NCBI RefSeq assembly: GCF_029227915.1
Contig: NC_079882.1
Span: forward strand, 1,796,001 to 1,860,000
DNA: 64,000 nucleotides
Source of the DNA: Hydractinia symbiolongicarpus
Lineage: Eukaryota > Cnidaria > Hydrozoa > Anthoathecata > Hydractiniidae
Direction: 5' to 3'
Position numbers and translations under genes: made by a program
Shown here: in pieces, positions 1 to 14,188 of the stretch
Layout: every line of letters begins with the position of its first letter
Position numbering within the stretch: position 1 is the stretch's first letter
Notes under the pieces: generated by a model
Told to the model about the DNA's origin: nothing
The model's database searches: none
What the model saw: only the letters and a program-made list of their open reading frames with translations

Positions 1-1527
1 CGCTGAGTTGCGGCAATCATGTCAAATTAAAAAGAATGTTATTTCTGGGAGTCCACTTGTCTCACTTATAAAATTTACAAAGTCACAGACCAAAATCAGT
101 TCAATTTAGCCCCACTGTCAATCGTTTCACTGTTAAAAGGTGATGCAACCGAGTAATATGAGAAAAATATCGCTGATAACATGTTGGTACGAATATGTGA
201 CGCAACCGTTGTAACTGAAGCGGATTGATGCCGTTAAATAGTCAATGAAATGTAGTTTGTGAAACTGTCGCTATTTCTTCAGCGCGCGATAACGGCTAGG
301 ATTGCTCCCACAGTAAAAAATGACTTATTAATCCAAATTTTTAAATGAAGCGCTACCACAACGCCCAGTGTAATCGCTGAGTTCCGGCAATCATGTCAAC
401 TTAAGAAGAATGTTATTTCTTGGAGTCCACTTGTCTCACTTATAACATTTATAAAGTCACAGACCAAAATCAGTTCAATTAAGTCCCACAGTCAATCGTT
501 ACATTGTTAAAAGCGATGCAACCGAGTAATATGAGAAAAATATCGCTGATAACATGTTGGTACGAATATGTGACGCTACCGTTGTAACTGAAGCGGAGTG
601 ATACCGTTAGAAAGTCAATGAAATGTAGTTTTTAAAACTATCGCTATTTCTTCAGCTCGCGATAACGGCTAGGATTGGTCCCACAGTAAAAAAATGACGT
701 TTTAATCTTAATTCTTAAATGAAGCGCTACCACAGCGCCAGTGTAATCGCTGAGTTGCGGCAATCATGTCAATTTAAAAAGAATGTTATTTCTTGGAGTC
801 CACTTGTATCACTTATAACATTTATAAAGTCACGGACCAAAATCAGTCCAATTTAGACCCACAGTCAATCGTTTCACTGTTAAAAGCGATACAACCGAGT
901 AATATGAGAAGAATATCCCTAAGTACATGTTGGTACGAATATGTGACGCAACTCTTGTAACTGAAGCGGATTGATACCGTTAGAAAGTCAATGAAATGTA
1001 GTTTTTGAAACTGTAGCTATTTCTTCAGCGCGCGATAACGGCTAGGATTACTCCCGCAGCAAAAAATGACTTCTTAATCTGAATTTTTAAATGAAGAGCT
1101 ACCACAACGCCCAGTGTAATCGCTGAGTTCCGGCAATCATGTCAAATTAAGAAGAATGTTATTTCTTGGAGTCCACTTGTCTCACTTATCAAATTTCTAA
1201 AGTCACAGACCAAAATCAGTTTAATTTAGCCCCAGAGTCAATCGTTTCACTGTTAAAAGCGATGCAACCGAGTAATATGAGAAAAATATCCCTAAGTACA
1301 TGTTGGTACGAATATGTGACGCAACCGTTGTAGCTGAAGCGGATTGATACCGTTAGAAAGTCAATGAAATGTAGTTTTTGAAACTATCGCTATTTTTTCA
1401 GCGCTCGATAACGGTAAGGATTGGTCCCACAGTAAAGAATGACTTATTTACCTAAACTTTTAAATGAAGCGCTACCACAGCGCCCAGTGTAATCTCTGAG
1501 TTCCGGCAATCACGTCAAACTAAGAAG
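1..1527 (+). repeat. Four-monomer block, copy 1 of a 2,613-bp higher-order repeat
   Basis: This block recurs at 2614-4140, an offset of 2,613 bp or seven monomers. By eye about five substitutions and one single-base indel separate the copies. Examples are GTTACATTG against GTTTCATTG near 500, TTTATAAAG against TTTATCAAG near 828, and AACGGTAAGG against AACGGTTAGG near 1413. The match ends where copy 1 continues as a class A monomer and copy 2 continues as class B (CAATTGTCTCATTTATC). The left limit is unknown because the window starts here. Confidence 0.85.
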
Positions 1528-1866
1528 AATGTTATTTCTTGGAGTCCACTTGTATCACTTATAACATTTATAAAGTCACGGACCAAAATCAGTCCAATTT
1601 AGCCCCACAGTCAATCGTTTCACTTTTAAAAGCGATACAACCGAGTAATATGAGAAGAATATCCCTAAGTACATGTTGGTACGAATATGTGACGCAACCC
1701 TTGTAACTGAAGCGGATTGATACCGTTAGAAAGTCAATGAAATGTAGTTTTTGAAACTGTAGCTATTTCTTCAGCGCGCGATAACGGCTAGGATTACTCC
1801 CGCAGCAAAAAATGACTTCTTAATCTGAATTTTTAAATGAAGAGCTACCACAACGCCCAGTGTAAT

Positions 1867-2829
1867 CGCTGAGTTCCGGCAATCATGTCAACTTATGAAG
1901 AATGTTATTTCTTGGAGTCCACTTGTCTCACTTATAACATTTATAAAGTCACAGACCAAAATCAGTTCAATTAAGTCCCACAGTCAATCGTTTCATTGTT
2001 AAAAGCGATACAACCGAGTAATATGAGAAAAATATCCCTAAGTACATGTTGGTACGAATATGTGACGCTACCGTTGTAACTGAAGCGGATTGATACCGTT
2101 AGAAAGTCAATGAAATGTAGTTTTTGAAACTATCGCTGTTTTTTCAGCGCTCGATAACGGTTAGGATTGGTCCCACAGTAAAGAATGACTTATTTACATA
2201 AACTTTTAAATGAAGCGCTACCACAGCGCCCAGTGTAATCGCTGAGTTCCGGCAATCACGTCAAACTAAGAAGAATGTTATTTCTTGGAGTCCAATTGTC
2301 TCATTTATCACATTTATCAGGTCACAGTCCAAAGTTAGTTCAATTAAGTCCCACAGTCAATCGTTTCATTGTTAAAAGCGATGCAACCTAGTAATGTCAG
2401 AACAATGTCGCTTAATACATGTTGGTACGAATACATGACCCAACCGTTGTAACTCAAACGGACTGACAACGTTAGAAAGTCAATGATATGTAGTTTCTGA
2501 AACTGTCGCTATTTCTTCAGCTCGCGATAACGGCTAGGATTGGTCCCACAGTAAAAAAATGACTTTTTAATCTTAATTCTTAAATGAAGCGCTACCACAG
2601 CGCCCAGTGTAATCGCTGAGTTGCGGCAATCATGTCAAATTAAAAAGAATGTTATTTCTGGGAGTCCACTTGTCTCACTTATAAAATTTACAAAGTCACA
2701 GACCAAAATCAGTTCAATTTAGCCCCACTGTCAATCGTTTCACTGTTAAAAGGTGATGCAACCGAGTAATATGAGAAAAATATCGCTGATAACATGTTGG
2801 TACGAATATGTGACGCAACCGTTGTAACT
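1867..2829 (+). repeat. Block repeated at 5228-6190 (offset 3,361 bp, nine monomers)
   Basis: The segment starts with GTCAACTTATGAAG, a rare variant that recurs at 5228. It runs through the class B monomer at 2240 and into the TTTCTGGGAGTCC monomer at 2614. The match stops at CGTTGTAACT (2820-2829 and 6181-6190), after which this copy reads GAAGCGG and the other reads CAAACGG. About four substitutions were counted by eye. It overlaps the 2,613-bp repeat, so the left end carries two superimposed higher-order periods (7-mer and 9-mer). Confidence 0.82.
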
Positions 2830-4140
2830 GAAGCGGATTGATGCCGTTAAATAGTCAATGAAATGTAGTTTGTGAAACTGTCGCTATTTCTTCAGCGCGC
2901 GATAACGGCTAGGATTGCTCCCACAGTAAAAAATGACTTATTAATCCAAATTTTTAAATGAAGCGCTACCACAACGCCCAGTGTAATCGCTGAGTTCCGG
3001 CAATCATGTCAACTTAAGAAGAATGTTATTTCTTGGAGTCCACTTGTCTCACTTATAACATTTATAAAGTCACAGACCAAAATCAGTTCAATTAAGTCCC
3101 ACAGTCAATCGTTTCATTGTTAAAAGCGATGCAACCGAGTAATATGAGAAAAATATCGCTGATAACATGTTGGTACGAATATGTGACGCTACCGTTGTAA
3201 CTGAAGCGGAGTGATACCGTTAGAAAGTCAATGAAATGTAGTTTTTAAAACTATCGCTATTTCTTCAGCTCGCGATAACGGCTAGGATTGGTCCCACAGT
3301 AAAAAAATGACGTTTTAATCTTAATTCTTAAATGAAGCGCTACCACAGCGCCCAGTGTAATCGCTGAGTTGCGGCAATCATGTCAAATTAAAAAGAATGT
3401 TATTTCTTGGAGTCCACTTGTATCACTTATAACATTTATCAAGTCACGGACCAAAATCAGTCCAATTTAGACCCACAGTCAATCGTTTCACTGTTAAAAG
3501 CGATACAACCGAGTAATATGAGAAGAATATCCCTAAGTACATGTTGGTACGAATATGTGACGCAACTCTTGTAACTGAAGCGGATTGATACCGTTAGAAA
3601 GTCAATGAAATGTAGTTTTTGAAACTGTAGCTATTTCTTCAGCGCGCGATAACGGCTAGGATTACTCCCGCAGCAAAAAATGACTTCTTAATCTGAATTT
3701 TTAAATGAAGAGCTACCACAACGCCCAGTGTAATCGCTGAGTTCCGGCAATCATGTCAAATTAAGAAGAATGTTATTTCTTGGAGTCCACTTGTCTCACT
3801 TATCAAATTTCTAAAGTCACAGACCAAAATCAGTTTAATTTAGCCCCAGAGTCAATCGTTTCACTGTTAAAAGCGATGCAACCGAGTAATATGAGAAAAA
3901 TATCCCTAAGTACATGTTGGTACGAATATGTGACGCAACCGTTGTAGCTGAAGCCGATTGATACCGTTAGAAAGTCAATGAAATGTAGTTTTTGAAACTA
4001 TCGCTATTTTTTCAGCGCTCGATAACGGTTAGGATTGGTCCCACAGTAAAGAATGACTTATTTACCTAAACTTTTAAATGAAGCGCTACCACAGCGCCCA
4101 GTGTAATCTCTGAGTTCCGGCAATCACGTCAAACTAAGAA
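2614..4140 (+). repeat. Four-monomer block, copy 2 of the 2,613-bp higher-order repeat
   Basis: This is the second copy of the block at 1-1527. It includes the unusual GGTGATGCAACCGAG with an extra base before the GATG and the rare TTTCTGGGAGTCC. Both rare variants are shared with copy 1 and again at 5975-6180, showing descent from one amplified segment. Confidence 0.85.
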
Positions 4141-5227
4141 GAATGTTATTTCTTGGAGTCCAATTGTCTCATTTATCACATTTATCAGGTCACAGTCCAA
4201 AGTTAGTTCAATTAAGTCCCACAGTCAATCGATTCATTGTTAAAAGCGATGCAACCTAGTAATATCAGAAAAATGTCGCTAAATATATGTTGGTACGAAT
4301 ACATGACCCAACAGTTGTAACTCAAACGGACTGACAACGTTAGAAAGTCAATGAAATGTAGTTTCTGAAACTATCGCTATTTCTTCAGCTCGCGATAACG
4401 GCTAGGATTAGTCCCACAGTAACAAGATGACTTTGTAATCTTAATTCTTAAATGAAGCGCTACCACAGCGCCCAGTGTAATCGCTGAGTTTCGGCAATCA
4501 TGTCAAATGAAAAAGAATTTTATTCCTTGGAGTCCACTTGTATTCCTTATAACATTTATAAAATCACAGACCAAAATCAGTTCAATTTAGCCCCACTGTC
4601 AATCGTTTCACTGTTAAAAGCGATGCAACCGAGTAATATGAGAAAAATATCGCTGATAACATGTTGGTACGAATATGTGACGCAACCGTTGTAACTGAAG
4701 CGAATTGATGCCGTTAAATAGTCAATGAAATGTAGTTTGTGAAACTGTTGCTATTTCTTCAGCGCCCGATAACGGCTAGGATTGCTCCCACAGTAAAAAA
4801 TGACTTATTAATCTAAATTTTTAAATGAAGCGCTACAACAACGCCCAGTGTAATCGCTGAGTTCCGGCAATCATGTCAAATTAAGAAGAATGTTATTTCT
4901 TGGAGTCCACTTGTCTCACTTATAAAATTTACAAAGTCACAGACCAGAATCAGTTCAATTTAGCCCCACTGTCAATCGTTTCACTGTTAAAAGTGATGCA
5001 ACCGAGTAATATGAGAAAAATATCGCTGATAACATGTTGGTACGAATATGTGACGCAACCGTTGTAACTGAAGCGGATTGATGCCGTTAAATAGTCAATG
5101 AAATGTAGTTTGTGAAACTGTCACTATTTCTTCAGCGCGCGATAACGGTTAGAATTGCTCCCACAGTAAAAAATGACTTATTAATCTAAATTTTTTAATG
5201 AAGCGCTACCACAACGCCCAGTGTAAT

Positions 5228-6190
5228 CGCTGAGTTCCGGCAATCATGTCAACTTATGAAGAATGTTATTTCTTGGAGTCCACTTGTCTCACTTATAACA
5301 TTTATAAAGTCACAGACCAAAATCAGTTCAATTAAGTCCCACAGTCAATCGTTTCATTGTTAAAAGCGATACAACCGAGTAATATGAGAAAAATATCCCT
5401 AAGTACATGTTGGTACGAATATGTGACGCTACCGTTGTAACTGAAGCGGATTGATACCGTTAGAAAGTCAATGAAATGTAGTTTTTGAAACTATCGCTGT
5501 TTCTTCAGCGCTCGATAACGGTTAGGATTGGTCCCACAGTAAAGAATGACTTATTTACATAAACTTTTAAATGAAGCGCTACCACAGCGCCCAGTGTAAT
5601 CGTTGAGTTCCGGCAATCACGTCAAACTAAGAAGAATGTTATTTCTTGGAGTCCAATTGTCTCATTTATCACATTTATCAGGTCACAGTGCAAAGTTAGT
5701 TCAATTAAGTCCCACAGTCAATCGTTTCATTGTTAAAAGCGATGCAACCTAGTAATGTCAGAACAATGTCGCTTAATACATGTTGGTACGAACACATGAC
5801 CCAACCGTTGTAACTCAAACGGACTGACAACGTTAGAAAGTCAATGATATGTAGTTTCTGAAACTGTCGCTATTTCTTCAGCTCGCGATAACGGCTAGGA
5901 TTGGTCCCACAGTAAAAAAATGACTTTTTAATCTTAATTCTTAAATGAAGCGCTACCACAGCGCCCAGTGTAATCGCTGAGTTGCGGCAATCATGTCAAA
6001 TTAAAAAGAATGTTATTTCTGGGAGTCCACTTGTCTCACTTATAAAATTTACAAAGTCACAGACCAAAATCAGTTCAATTTAGCCCCACTGTCAATCGTT
6101 TCACTGTTAAAAGGTGATGCAACCGAGTAATATGAGAAAAATATCGCTGATAACATGTTGGTACGAATATGTGACGCAACCGTTGTAACT
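5228..6190 (+). repeat. Second copy of the 1867-2829 block
   Basis: This copy matches the upstream block at an offset of 3,361 bp. At its right edge (6181-6190) the monomer switches from class A to class B (AACTCAAACGGACTGACAACG), making a clear A/B hybrid monomer. Confidence 0.82.
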
Positions 6191-9100
6191 CAAACGGACT
6201 GACAACGTTAGAAAGTCAATGAAATGTAGTTTCTGAATCTGTCGCTATTTCTTCAGCACGGGATAACGGCTAGGATTGGTCCCACAGTAAAAAAATGACT
6301 TTTAAATCTTAATTCTTAAATGAAGCGCTACCACAGCGCCCAGTGTAATCGCTGAGTTGCGGCAATCATGTCAAATTAAAAAGAATGTTATTTCTGGGAG
6401 TCCACTTGTCTCATTTATCACATTTATCAGGTCACAGTCCAAAGTTAGTTCAAGTCCCACAGTCAATCGTTTCTTTGTTAAAAGCGATGCAACCTAGTAA
6501 TGTCAGAACAATGTCGCTTAATACATGTTGGTACGAATACATGACCGAACCGTTGTAACTCAAACGGACTGACAACGTTAGAAAGTCAATGATATGTAGT
6601 TTCTGAAACTGTCGCTATTTCTTCAGCTCGCGATAACGGCTAGGATTGGTCCCACAGTAAAAAAATGACTTTTTAATCTTAATTCTTAAATGAAACGCTA
6701 CCACAGCGCCCAGTGTAATCGCTGAGTTGCGGCAATCATGTCAAATTAAAAAGAATGTTATTTCTTGGAGTCCACTTGTATCACTTATAACATTTATAAA
6801 GTCACAGACCAAAATCAGTCCAATTTAGCCCCACAGTCAATCGTTTCACTGTTAAAAGCGATACAACCGAGTAATATGAGAAGAATATCCCTAAGTACAT
6901 GTTGGTACGAATATGTGACGCAACTGTTGTAACTGAAGCGGATTGATACCTTTAGAAAGTCAATGAAATGTAGTTTCTGAAACTATCGCTATTTCTTCAG
7001 CTCGCGATAACGGCTAGGATTGGTCCCACAGTAACAAGATGACTTTGTAATCTTAATTCTTAAATGAAGCGCTACCACAACGCCCAGTGTAATCGCTGAG
7101 TTCCGGCAATCATGTCAACTTAAGAAGAATGTTATTTCTTGGAGTCCACTTGTCTCACTTATAACATTTATAAAGTCACAGACCAAAATCAGTTCAATTA
7201 AGTCCCACAGTCAATCGTTTCATTGTTAAAAGCGATGCAACCTAGTAATGTCAGAAAAATGTCGCTTAATACATGTTGGTACGAATACATGACCAAACCG
7301 TTGTAACTCAAACGGACTGACAACGTTAGAAAGTCAATGAAATGTAGTTTCTGAAACTGTCGCTATTTCTTCAGCTCGCGATAACGGCTAGGATTGGTCC
7401 CACAGTAAAAAAATGACTTTTTAATCTTAATTCTTAAATGAAGCGCTACCACAGCGCCCAGTGTAATCGCTGAGTTTCGGCAATCATGTCAAATTAAAAA
7501 GAATGTTTTATCTTGGAGTCCACTTGTACCAATTATAACATTTATAAAGTCACAGACCAAAATCAGTTTAATTTAGTCCCACTGTCAATCGTTTCACTGT
7601 TAAAAGCGATGCAACCGAGTAATATGAGAAAAATATCGCTGATAACATGTTGGTACAAATATGTGACGCAACCGTTGTAACTCAAACGGACTGACAACGT
7701 TAAAAAGTCAATGATATGTAGTTTCTGAAACTGTCGCTATTTCTTCAGCTCGCGATAACGGCTAGGATTGGTCCCACAGTAAAAAAATGACTTTTAAATC
7801 TTAATTCTTAAATGAAGCGCTACCACAGCGCCCAGTGTAATCGCTGAGTTGCGGCAATCATGTCAAATTAAAAAGAATGTTATTTCTTGGAGTCCACTTG
7901 TATCACTTATAACATTTATAAAGTCACAGACCAAAATCAGTCCAATTTAGCCCCACAGTCAATCGTTTCACTGTTAAAAGCGATACAACCGAGTAATATG
8001 AGAAAAATATCCCTAAGTACATGTTGGTATGAATATGTGACGCAACCGTTGTAACTGAAGTGGATTGCTACCGTTAGAAAGTCAATGATATGTAGTTTCT
8101 GAAACTGTCGCTATTTCTTCAGCTCGCGATAACGGCTAGGATTGGTCCCACAGTAAAAAATGACTTTTTAATCTTAATTCTTAAATGATGCGCTACCACA
8201 GCGCCCAGTGTAATCGCTGAGTTTCGGCAATCATGTCAAATTAAGAAGAATGTTATTTCTTGAAATCCAATTGTCTCATTTATCACATTTATCTGGTCAT
8301 AGTCCTAAGTTAGTTCAATTAAGTCCCACAGTCAATCGTTTCACTGTTAAAAGCGATACAACCGAGTAATATGAGAAAAATATCCCTAAGTACATGTTGG
8401 TACGAATATGTGACGCAACCGTTGTAACTGAAGCGGATTGATACCGTTAGAAAGTTAATGAAATGTAGTTTTTGAAACTGTCGCTATTTCTTCAGCGCGC
8501 GATAACGGCTAGGATTACTCCCGCAGCAAAAAATGACTTATTAATCTAAACTTTTAAATGAAGCGCTACCACAACGCCCAGTGTAACCGCTGAGTTCCGG
8601 CAATCACGTCAAACTAAGAAGAATGTTATTTCTTGGAGTCCAGCTGTCTCATTTATCACATTTATCAGGTCACAGTCCAAAGTTAGTTCAATTAAGTCCC
8701 ACAGTCAATCGTTTCATTGCTAAAAGCGATGCAACCTAGTAATGTCAGAAAAATGTCGCTTAATGCATGTTGGTACGAATACATGACCCAACCGTTGTAA
8801 CTCAAACGGACTGACATCGTTAGAAAGTCAATGAAATGTGTTTTCTGAAACTGTCGCTATTTCTTCAGCTCGCGATAACGGCTAGGATTGGTCCCACAGT
8901 AAAAAAATGACTTTTTAATCTTAATTCTTAAATGAAGCGCTACCACAGCGCCCAGTGTAATCGCTGAGTTTCGCCAATCATGTCAAATTAAAAAGAATGT
9001 TATATCTTGGAGTCCACTTGTATCACTTATAACATTTATAAAGTCACAGACCAAAATCAGTTCAATTTAGTCCAACTGTCAATGGTTTCACTGTTAAAAG

Positions 9101-12100
9101 CGATGCAACCGAGTAATATGAGAAAAATATCGCTGATAGCATGTTGGTACGAATATGTGACGCTACCGTTGTAACTGAAGCGGAGTGATACCGTTAGAAA
9201 GTCAATGAAATGTAGTTTTTGAAACTATCGCTATTTTTTCAGCGCTCGATAACGGTTAGGATTGGTCCCACAGTAAAGAATGACTTATTTACTAAATCTT
9301 TTAAATGAAGCGCTACCACAGCGCCCAGTGTAATCGCTGAGTTCCGGCAATCACGTCAAACTAAGAAGAATGTTATTTCTTGGAGTCCAATTGTCGCATT
9401 TATCACATTTATCAGGTCACAGTCCAAAGTTAGTTCAATTAAATCCCACAGTCAATCGTTTCATTGTTAAAAGCGATGCAACCTAGTAATGTCAGAACAA
9501 TGTCGCTTAATACATGTTGGTACGAATACATGACCCAACCGTTGTAACTCAAACGGACTGACAACGTTAGAAAGTCAATGATATGTAGTTTCTGAAACTG
9601 TCACTATTTCTTTAGCTCGCGATAACGGCTAGGATTGGTCCCACAGTAAAAAATGACTTTTTAATCTTAATTCTTAAATGATGCGCTACCACAGCGCCCA
9701 GTGTAATCGCTGAGTTTCGGCAATCATGTCAAATTAAGAAGAATGTTATTTCTTGAAATCCAATTGTCTCATTTATCACATTTATCGGGTCACAGTCCTA
9801 AGTTAGTTCAATTAAGTCCCACAGTCAATCGTTTCACTGTTAAAAGCGATACAACCGAGTAATATGAGAAAAATATCCCTAAGTACATGTTGGTACGAAT
9901 ATGTGACGCAACCGTTGTAACTGAAGCGGATTGATACCGTTAGAAAGTTAATGAAATGTAGTTTTTAAAACTGTCGCTATTTCTTCAGCGCGCGATAACG
10001 GTTAGGATTACTCCCACAGCAAAAAATGACTTATTAATCTAAATTTTTAAATGAAGCGCTACCACAACGCTCAGTGTAATCGCTGAGTTCCGGCAATCAT
10101 GTCAAATTAAGAAGAATGTTATTTCTTGGAGTCCACTTGTCTCACTTATAAAATTTTTAAAGTCACAGACCAAAATCAGTTCAATTTAGCCCCAGAGTCA
10201 ATCGTTTCACTGTTAAAAGCGATGCAACCGAGTAATATGAGAAAAATATCCCTAAGTACATGTTGGTACGAATATGTGATGCAACCGTTGTAACTGAAGC
10301 GGATTGATACCGTTAGAAAGTCAATGAAATGCAGTTTTTGAAACTATCGCTATTTTTTCAGCGCTCGATAACGGTTAGGATTGGTCCTACAGTAAAGAAT
10401 GACTTATTTACCTAAACTTTTAAATGAAGCGCTACCACAGCGCCCAGTGTAATCGCTGAGTTCCGGCAATCACGTCAAACTAAAAAGAATGTTATTTCTC
10501 GGAGTCCAATTGTCTCATTTATCACATTTATCAGGTCACAGTCCAAAGTTAGTTCAATTAAGTCCCACAGTCAATCGTTTCACTGCTAAAAGCGATGCAA
10601 CCTAGTAATGTCAGAAAAATGTCGCTTAATACATGTTGGTACGAATACATGACCCAACTGTTGTAACTCAAACGGACTGACACCGTTAGAAAGTCAATGA
10701 AATGTAGTTTCTGAAACTGTCGCTATTTCTTCAGCTCGCGATAATGGCTAGGATTTGTCCCACAGTAAAAAAATGACTTTTTAATCTTAATTCTTAAATG
10801 AAGCGCTACCACAGCGCCCAGTGTAATCGCTGAGTTTCGGCAATCATGTCAAATTAAAAAGAATGTTATATCTTGGAGTCCACTTGTATCACTTATAACA
10901 TTTATAAAGTCACAGACCAAAATCAGTTCAATTTAGTCCAACTGTCAATCGTTTCACTGTTAAAAGCGATGCAACCGAGTAATATAAGAAAAATATCGCT
11001 GATAACATGTTGGTACGAATACATGACCCAACCGTTGTAACTCAAACGGACTGACAACGTTAGAAAGTCAATGATATGTAGTTTCTGAAACTGTCACTAT
11101 TTCTTCAGCGCTCGATAACGGTTAGGATTGGTCCCACAGTAAAGAATGACTTATTTACCTAAACTTTTAAATGAAGCGCTACCACAGCGCCCAGTGTAAT
11201 CGCTGAGTTCCGGCAATCACGTCAAACTAAGAAGAATGTTATTTCTTGGAGTCCAATTGTCTCATTTATCACATTTATCAGGTCACAGTCCAAAGTTAGT
11301 TCAATTAAGTCCCACAGTAAATCGTTTCATTGCTAAAAGCGATGCAACCTAGTAATGTCAGAAAAATGTCGCTTAAAACATGTTGGTACGAATACATGAC
11401 CCAACCGTTGTAACTCAAACGGACTGACACAGTTAGAAAGTCAATGAAATGTAGTTTCTGAAACTGTCGCTATTTCTTCAGCTTGCGATAACGACTAGGA
11501 TTGGTCCCACAGTAAAAAAATGACTTTTTAATCTTAATTCTTAAATGAAGCGCTACCACAGCGCCCAGTGTAATCGCTGAGTTTCGGCAATCATGTCAAA
11601 TTAAAAAAAATGTTATATCTTAGAGTCCACTTGTATCACTTATAACATTTATAAAGTCACAGACCAAAATCAGTTCAATTTAGTCCAACTGTCAATCGTT
11701 TCACTGTTAAAAGCGATGCAACCGAGTAATATGAGAAAAATATCGCTGATAACATGTTGGTACGAATATGTGACGCAACCGTTGTAACTGAAGCGGATTG
11801 ATACCGTTAGAAAGTCAATGAAATGTAGTTTTTGAAACTATCTCTATTTCCTCAGCGCTCGATAACGGTTAGGATTGGTCCCACAGTAAAGAATGACTTA
11901 TTTACCTACACTTTTAAATGAAGCGCTACCACAGCGCCCAGTGTAATCGCTGAGTTTCGGCAATCACGTCAAACTAAGAAGAATGTTATTTCTTGGAGTC
12001 CAATTGTCTCATTTATCACATTTATCAGGTCACAGTCCTAAGTTAGTTCAATTAAGTCCCACAGTCAATCGTTTCATTGTTAAAAGCGATGCAACCTAGT

Positions 12101-14188
12101 AATATCAGAAAAATGTCGCTAAATACATGTTGGTACGAATACATGACCCAACCGTTGTAAGTCAAACGGACTGACAACGTTAGAAAGTCAATGAAATGTA
12201 GTTTCTGAAACTGTCGCTAATTCTTCATCTCGGAATAACGGCTAGGATTGGTCCCACAGTAAAAAAAATGACTTTTTAATCTTAATTCTTAAATGAAGCG
12301 CTACCACAGCGCCCAGTGTAATCGCTGAGTTGCGGCAATCATGTCAAATTAAAAAGAATGTTATTTCTTGGAGTCCACTTGTATCACTTATAACATTTAT
12401 AAAGTCACAGACCAAAATCAGTCCAATTTAGCCCCACAGTCAATCGTTTCACTGTTAAAAGCGATACAACCGAGTAATATGAGAAAAATATCCCTAAGTA
12501 CATGTTGGTACGAATATGTGACGCAACCGTTGTAACTGAAGCGGATTGATACCGTTAGAAAGTCAATGAAATGTAGTTTTTGAAACTGTCGCTATTTCTT
12601 CAGCGCGCGATAACGGCTAGGATTACTCCCACAGTAAAAAATGACTTATTAATCCAAATTTTTAAATGAAGCGCTACCACAACGCCCAGTGTAAGCGCTG
12701 AGTTCCGGCAATCATGTCAAATTAAGAAGAATGTTATTTCTTGGAGTCCACTTGTCTCACTTATAACATTTATAAAGTCACAGACCAAAATTAGTTTAAT
12801 TTAGCCCCACAGTCAATCGTTTCACTGTTAAAAGCGATACAACCGAGTAATATGAGAAAAATATCCCTAAGTACATGTTGGTACGAATATGTGACGCAAC
12901 CGTTGTAATTGAAGCGGATTGATACCGATAGAATGTCAATGAAATGTAGTTTTTGAAACTATCTCTATTTCTTCAACGCTCGATAACGGTTAGGATTGGT
13001 CCCACAGTAAAGAATGAGTTATTTACCTAAACTTTTAAATGAAGCGCTACCACAGCGCCCAGTGTAATCGCTGAGTTCCGGCAATCACGTCAAACTAAGA
13101 AGAATGTTATTTCTTGGAGTCCAATTGTTCCATTTATCACATTTATCAGGTCACATTCCAAAGTTAGTTCAATTAAGTCCCACAGTCAATCGTTTCATTG
13201 TTAAAAGCGATGCAACCTAGTAATATCAGAAAAATGTCGCTAAATGCATGTTGGTACGAATACATGACCCAACCGTTGTAACTCAAATGGACTGACAACG
13301 TTAGAAACTCAATGATATGTAGTTTCTGAAACTGTCGCTATTTCTTCAGCTCGCGATAACGGCTAGGATTGGTCCCACAGTAAAAAAATGACTTTTTAAT
13401 CTTAATTCTTAAATGAAGCGCTAGCACAGCGCCCAGTGTAATCGCTGAGTTTCGGCAATCATGTCAAATTAAAAAGAATGTTATTCCTTGGAGTCCACTT
13501 GTATCACTTATAACATTTATAAAGTCACAGACCACAATCAGTTCAATTTAGCCCCACAGTCAACCGTTTCACTGTTAAAAGCGATACAACCGAGTAATAT
13601 GAGAAAAATATCGCTGATAACATGTTGGTACGAATATGTGACGCAACCGTTGTAACTGAAGCGGATTGATACCGTTAGAAAGTCAATGAACAGTAGTTTT
13701 TGAAACTATCGCTATTTTTTCAGCGCTCGATAACGGTTAGGATTGGTCCCACAGTAAAGAATGACTTATTTACCTAAACTTTTAAATGAAGCGCTACCAC
13801 AGCGCCCAGTGTAATCGCTGAGTTCCGGCAATCACGTCAAACTAAGAAGAATGTTATTCCTTGGAGTCCACTTGTATCACTTATAACATTTATAAAGTCA
13901 CAGACCAAAATCAGTTCAATTTAGCCCCACTGTCAATCATTTCACTGTTAAAAGCGATGCAACCGAGTAATATGAGAAAAATATCGCTGATAACATGTTG
14001 GTACGAATATGTGACGCAACCGTTGTAACTGAAGCGGATTGATACCGTTAAATAGTCAATGAAATGTAGTTTTTGAAACTGTCGCTATTTCTTCAGCGCT
14101 CGATAACGGTTAGGATTGGTCCCACAGTAAAGAATGACTTATTTACCTAAACTTTTAAATAAAGCGCTACCACAGCGCCCAGTGTAAT
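6191..14188 (+). repeat. Irregular alternation of class A and class B monomers
   Basis: About 21 monomers alternate between A and B and their hybrids, without one strict higher-order period. Local repeats include a rare TTCTTGAAATCC variant in monomers starting at 8215 and 9708, an offset of 1,493 bp or four monomers. TTATATCTTGGAGTCC copies start near 8967, 10828 and 11574. A 4-bp deletion (TTCAAGTCCC for TTCAATTAAGTCCC) lies near 6450. Nothing other than satellite is visible. Confidence 0.8.

Noticed and set aside
4500-4694. 64-codon open frame in a class A monomer
   Set aside because: It lies wholly within satellite sequence. Sister monomers carry stops or frameshifts in the same frame, and there is no protein family signature. 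It is a chance frame.
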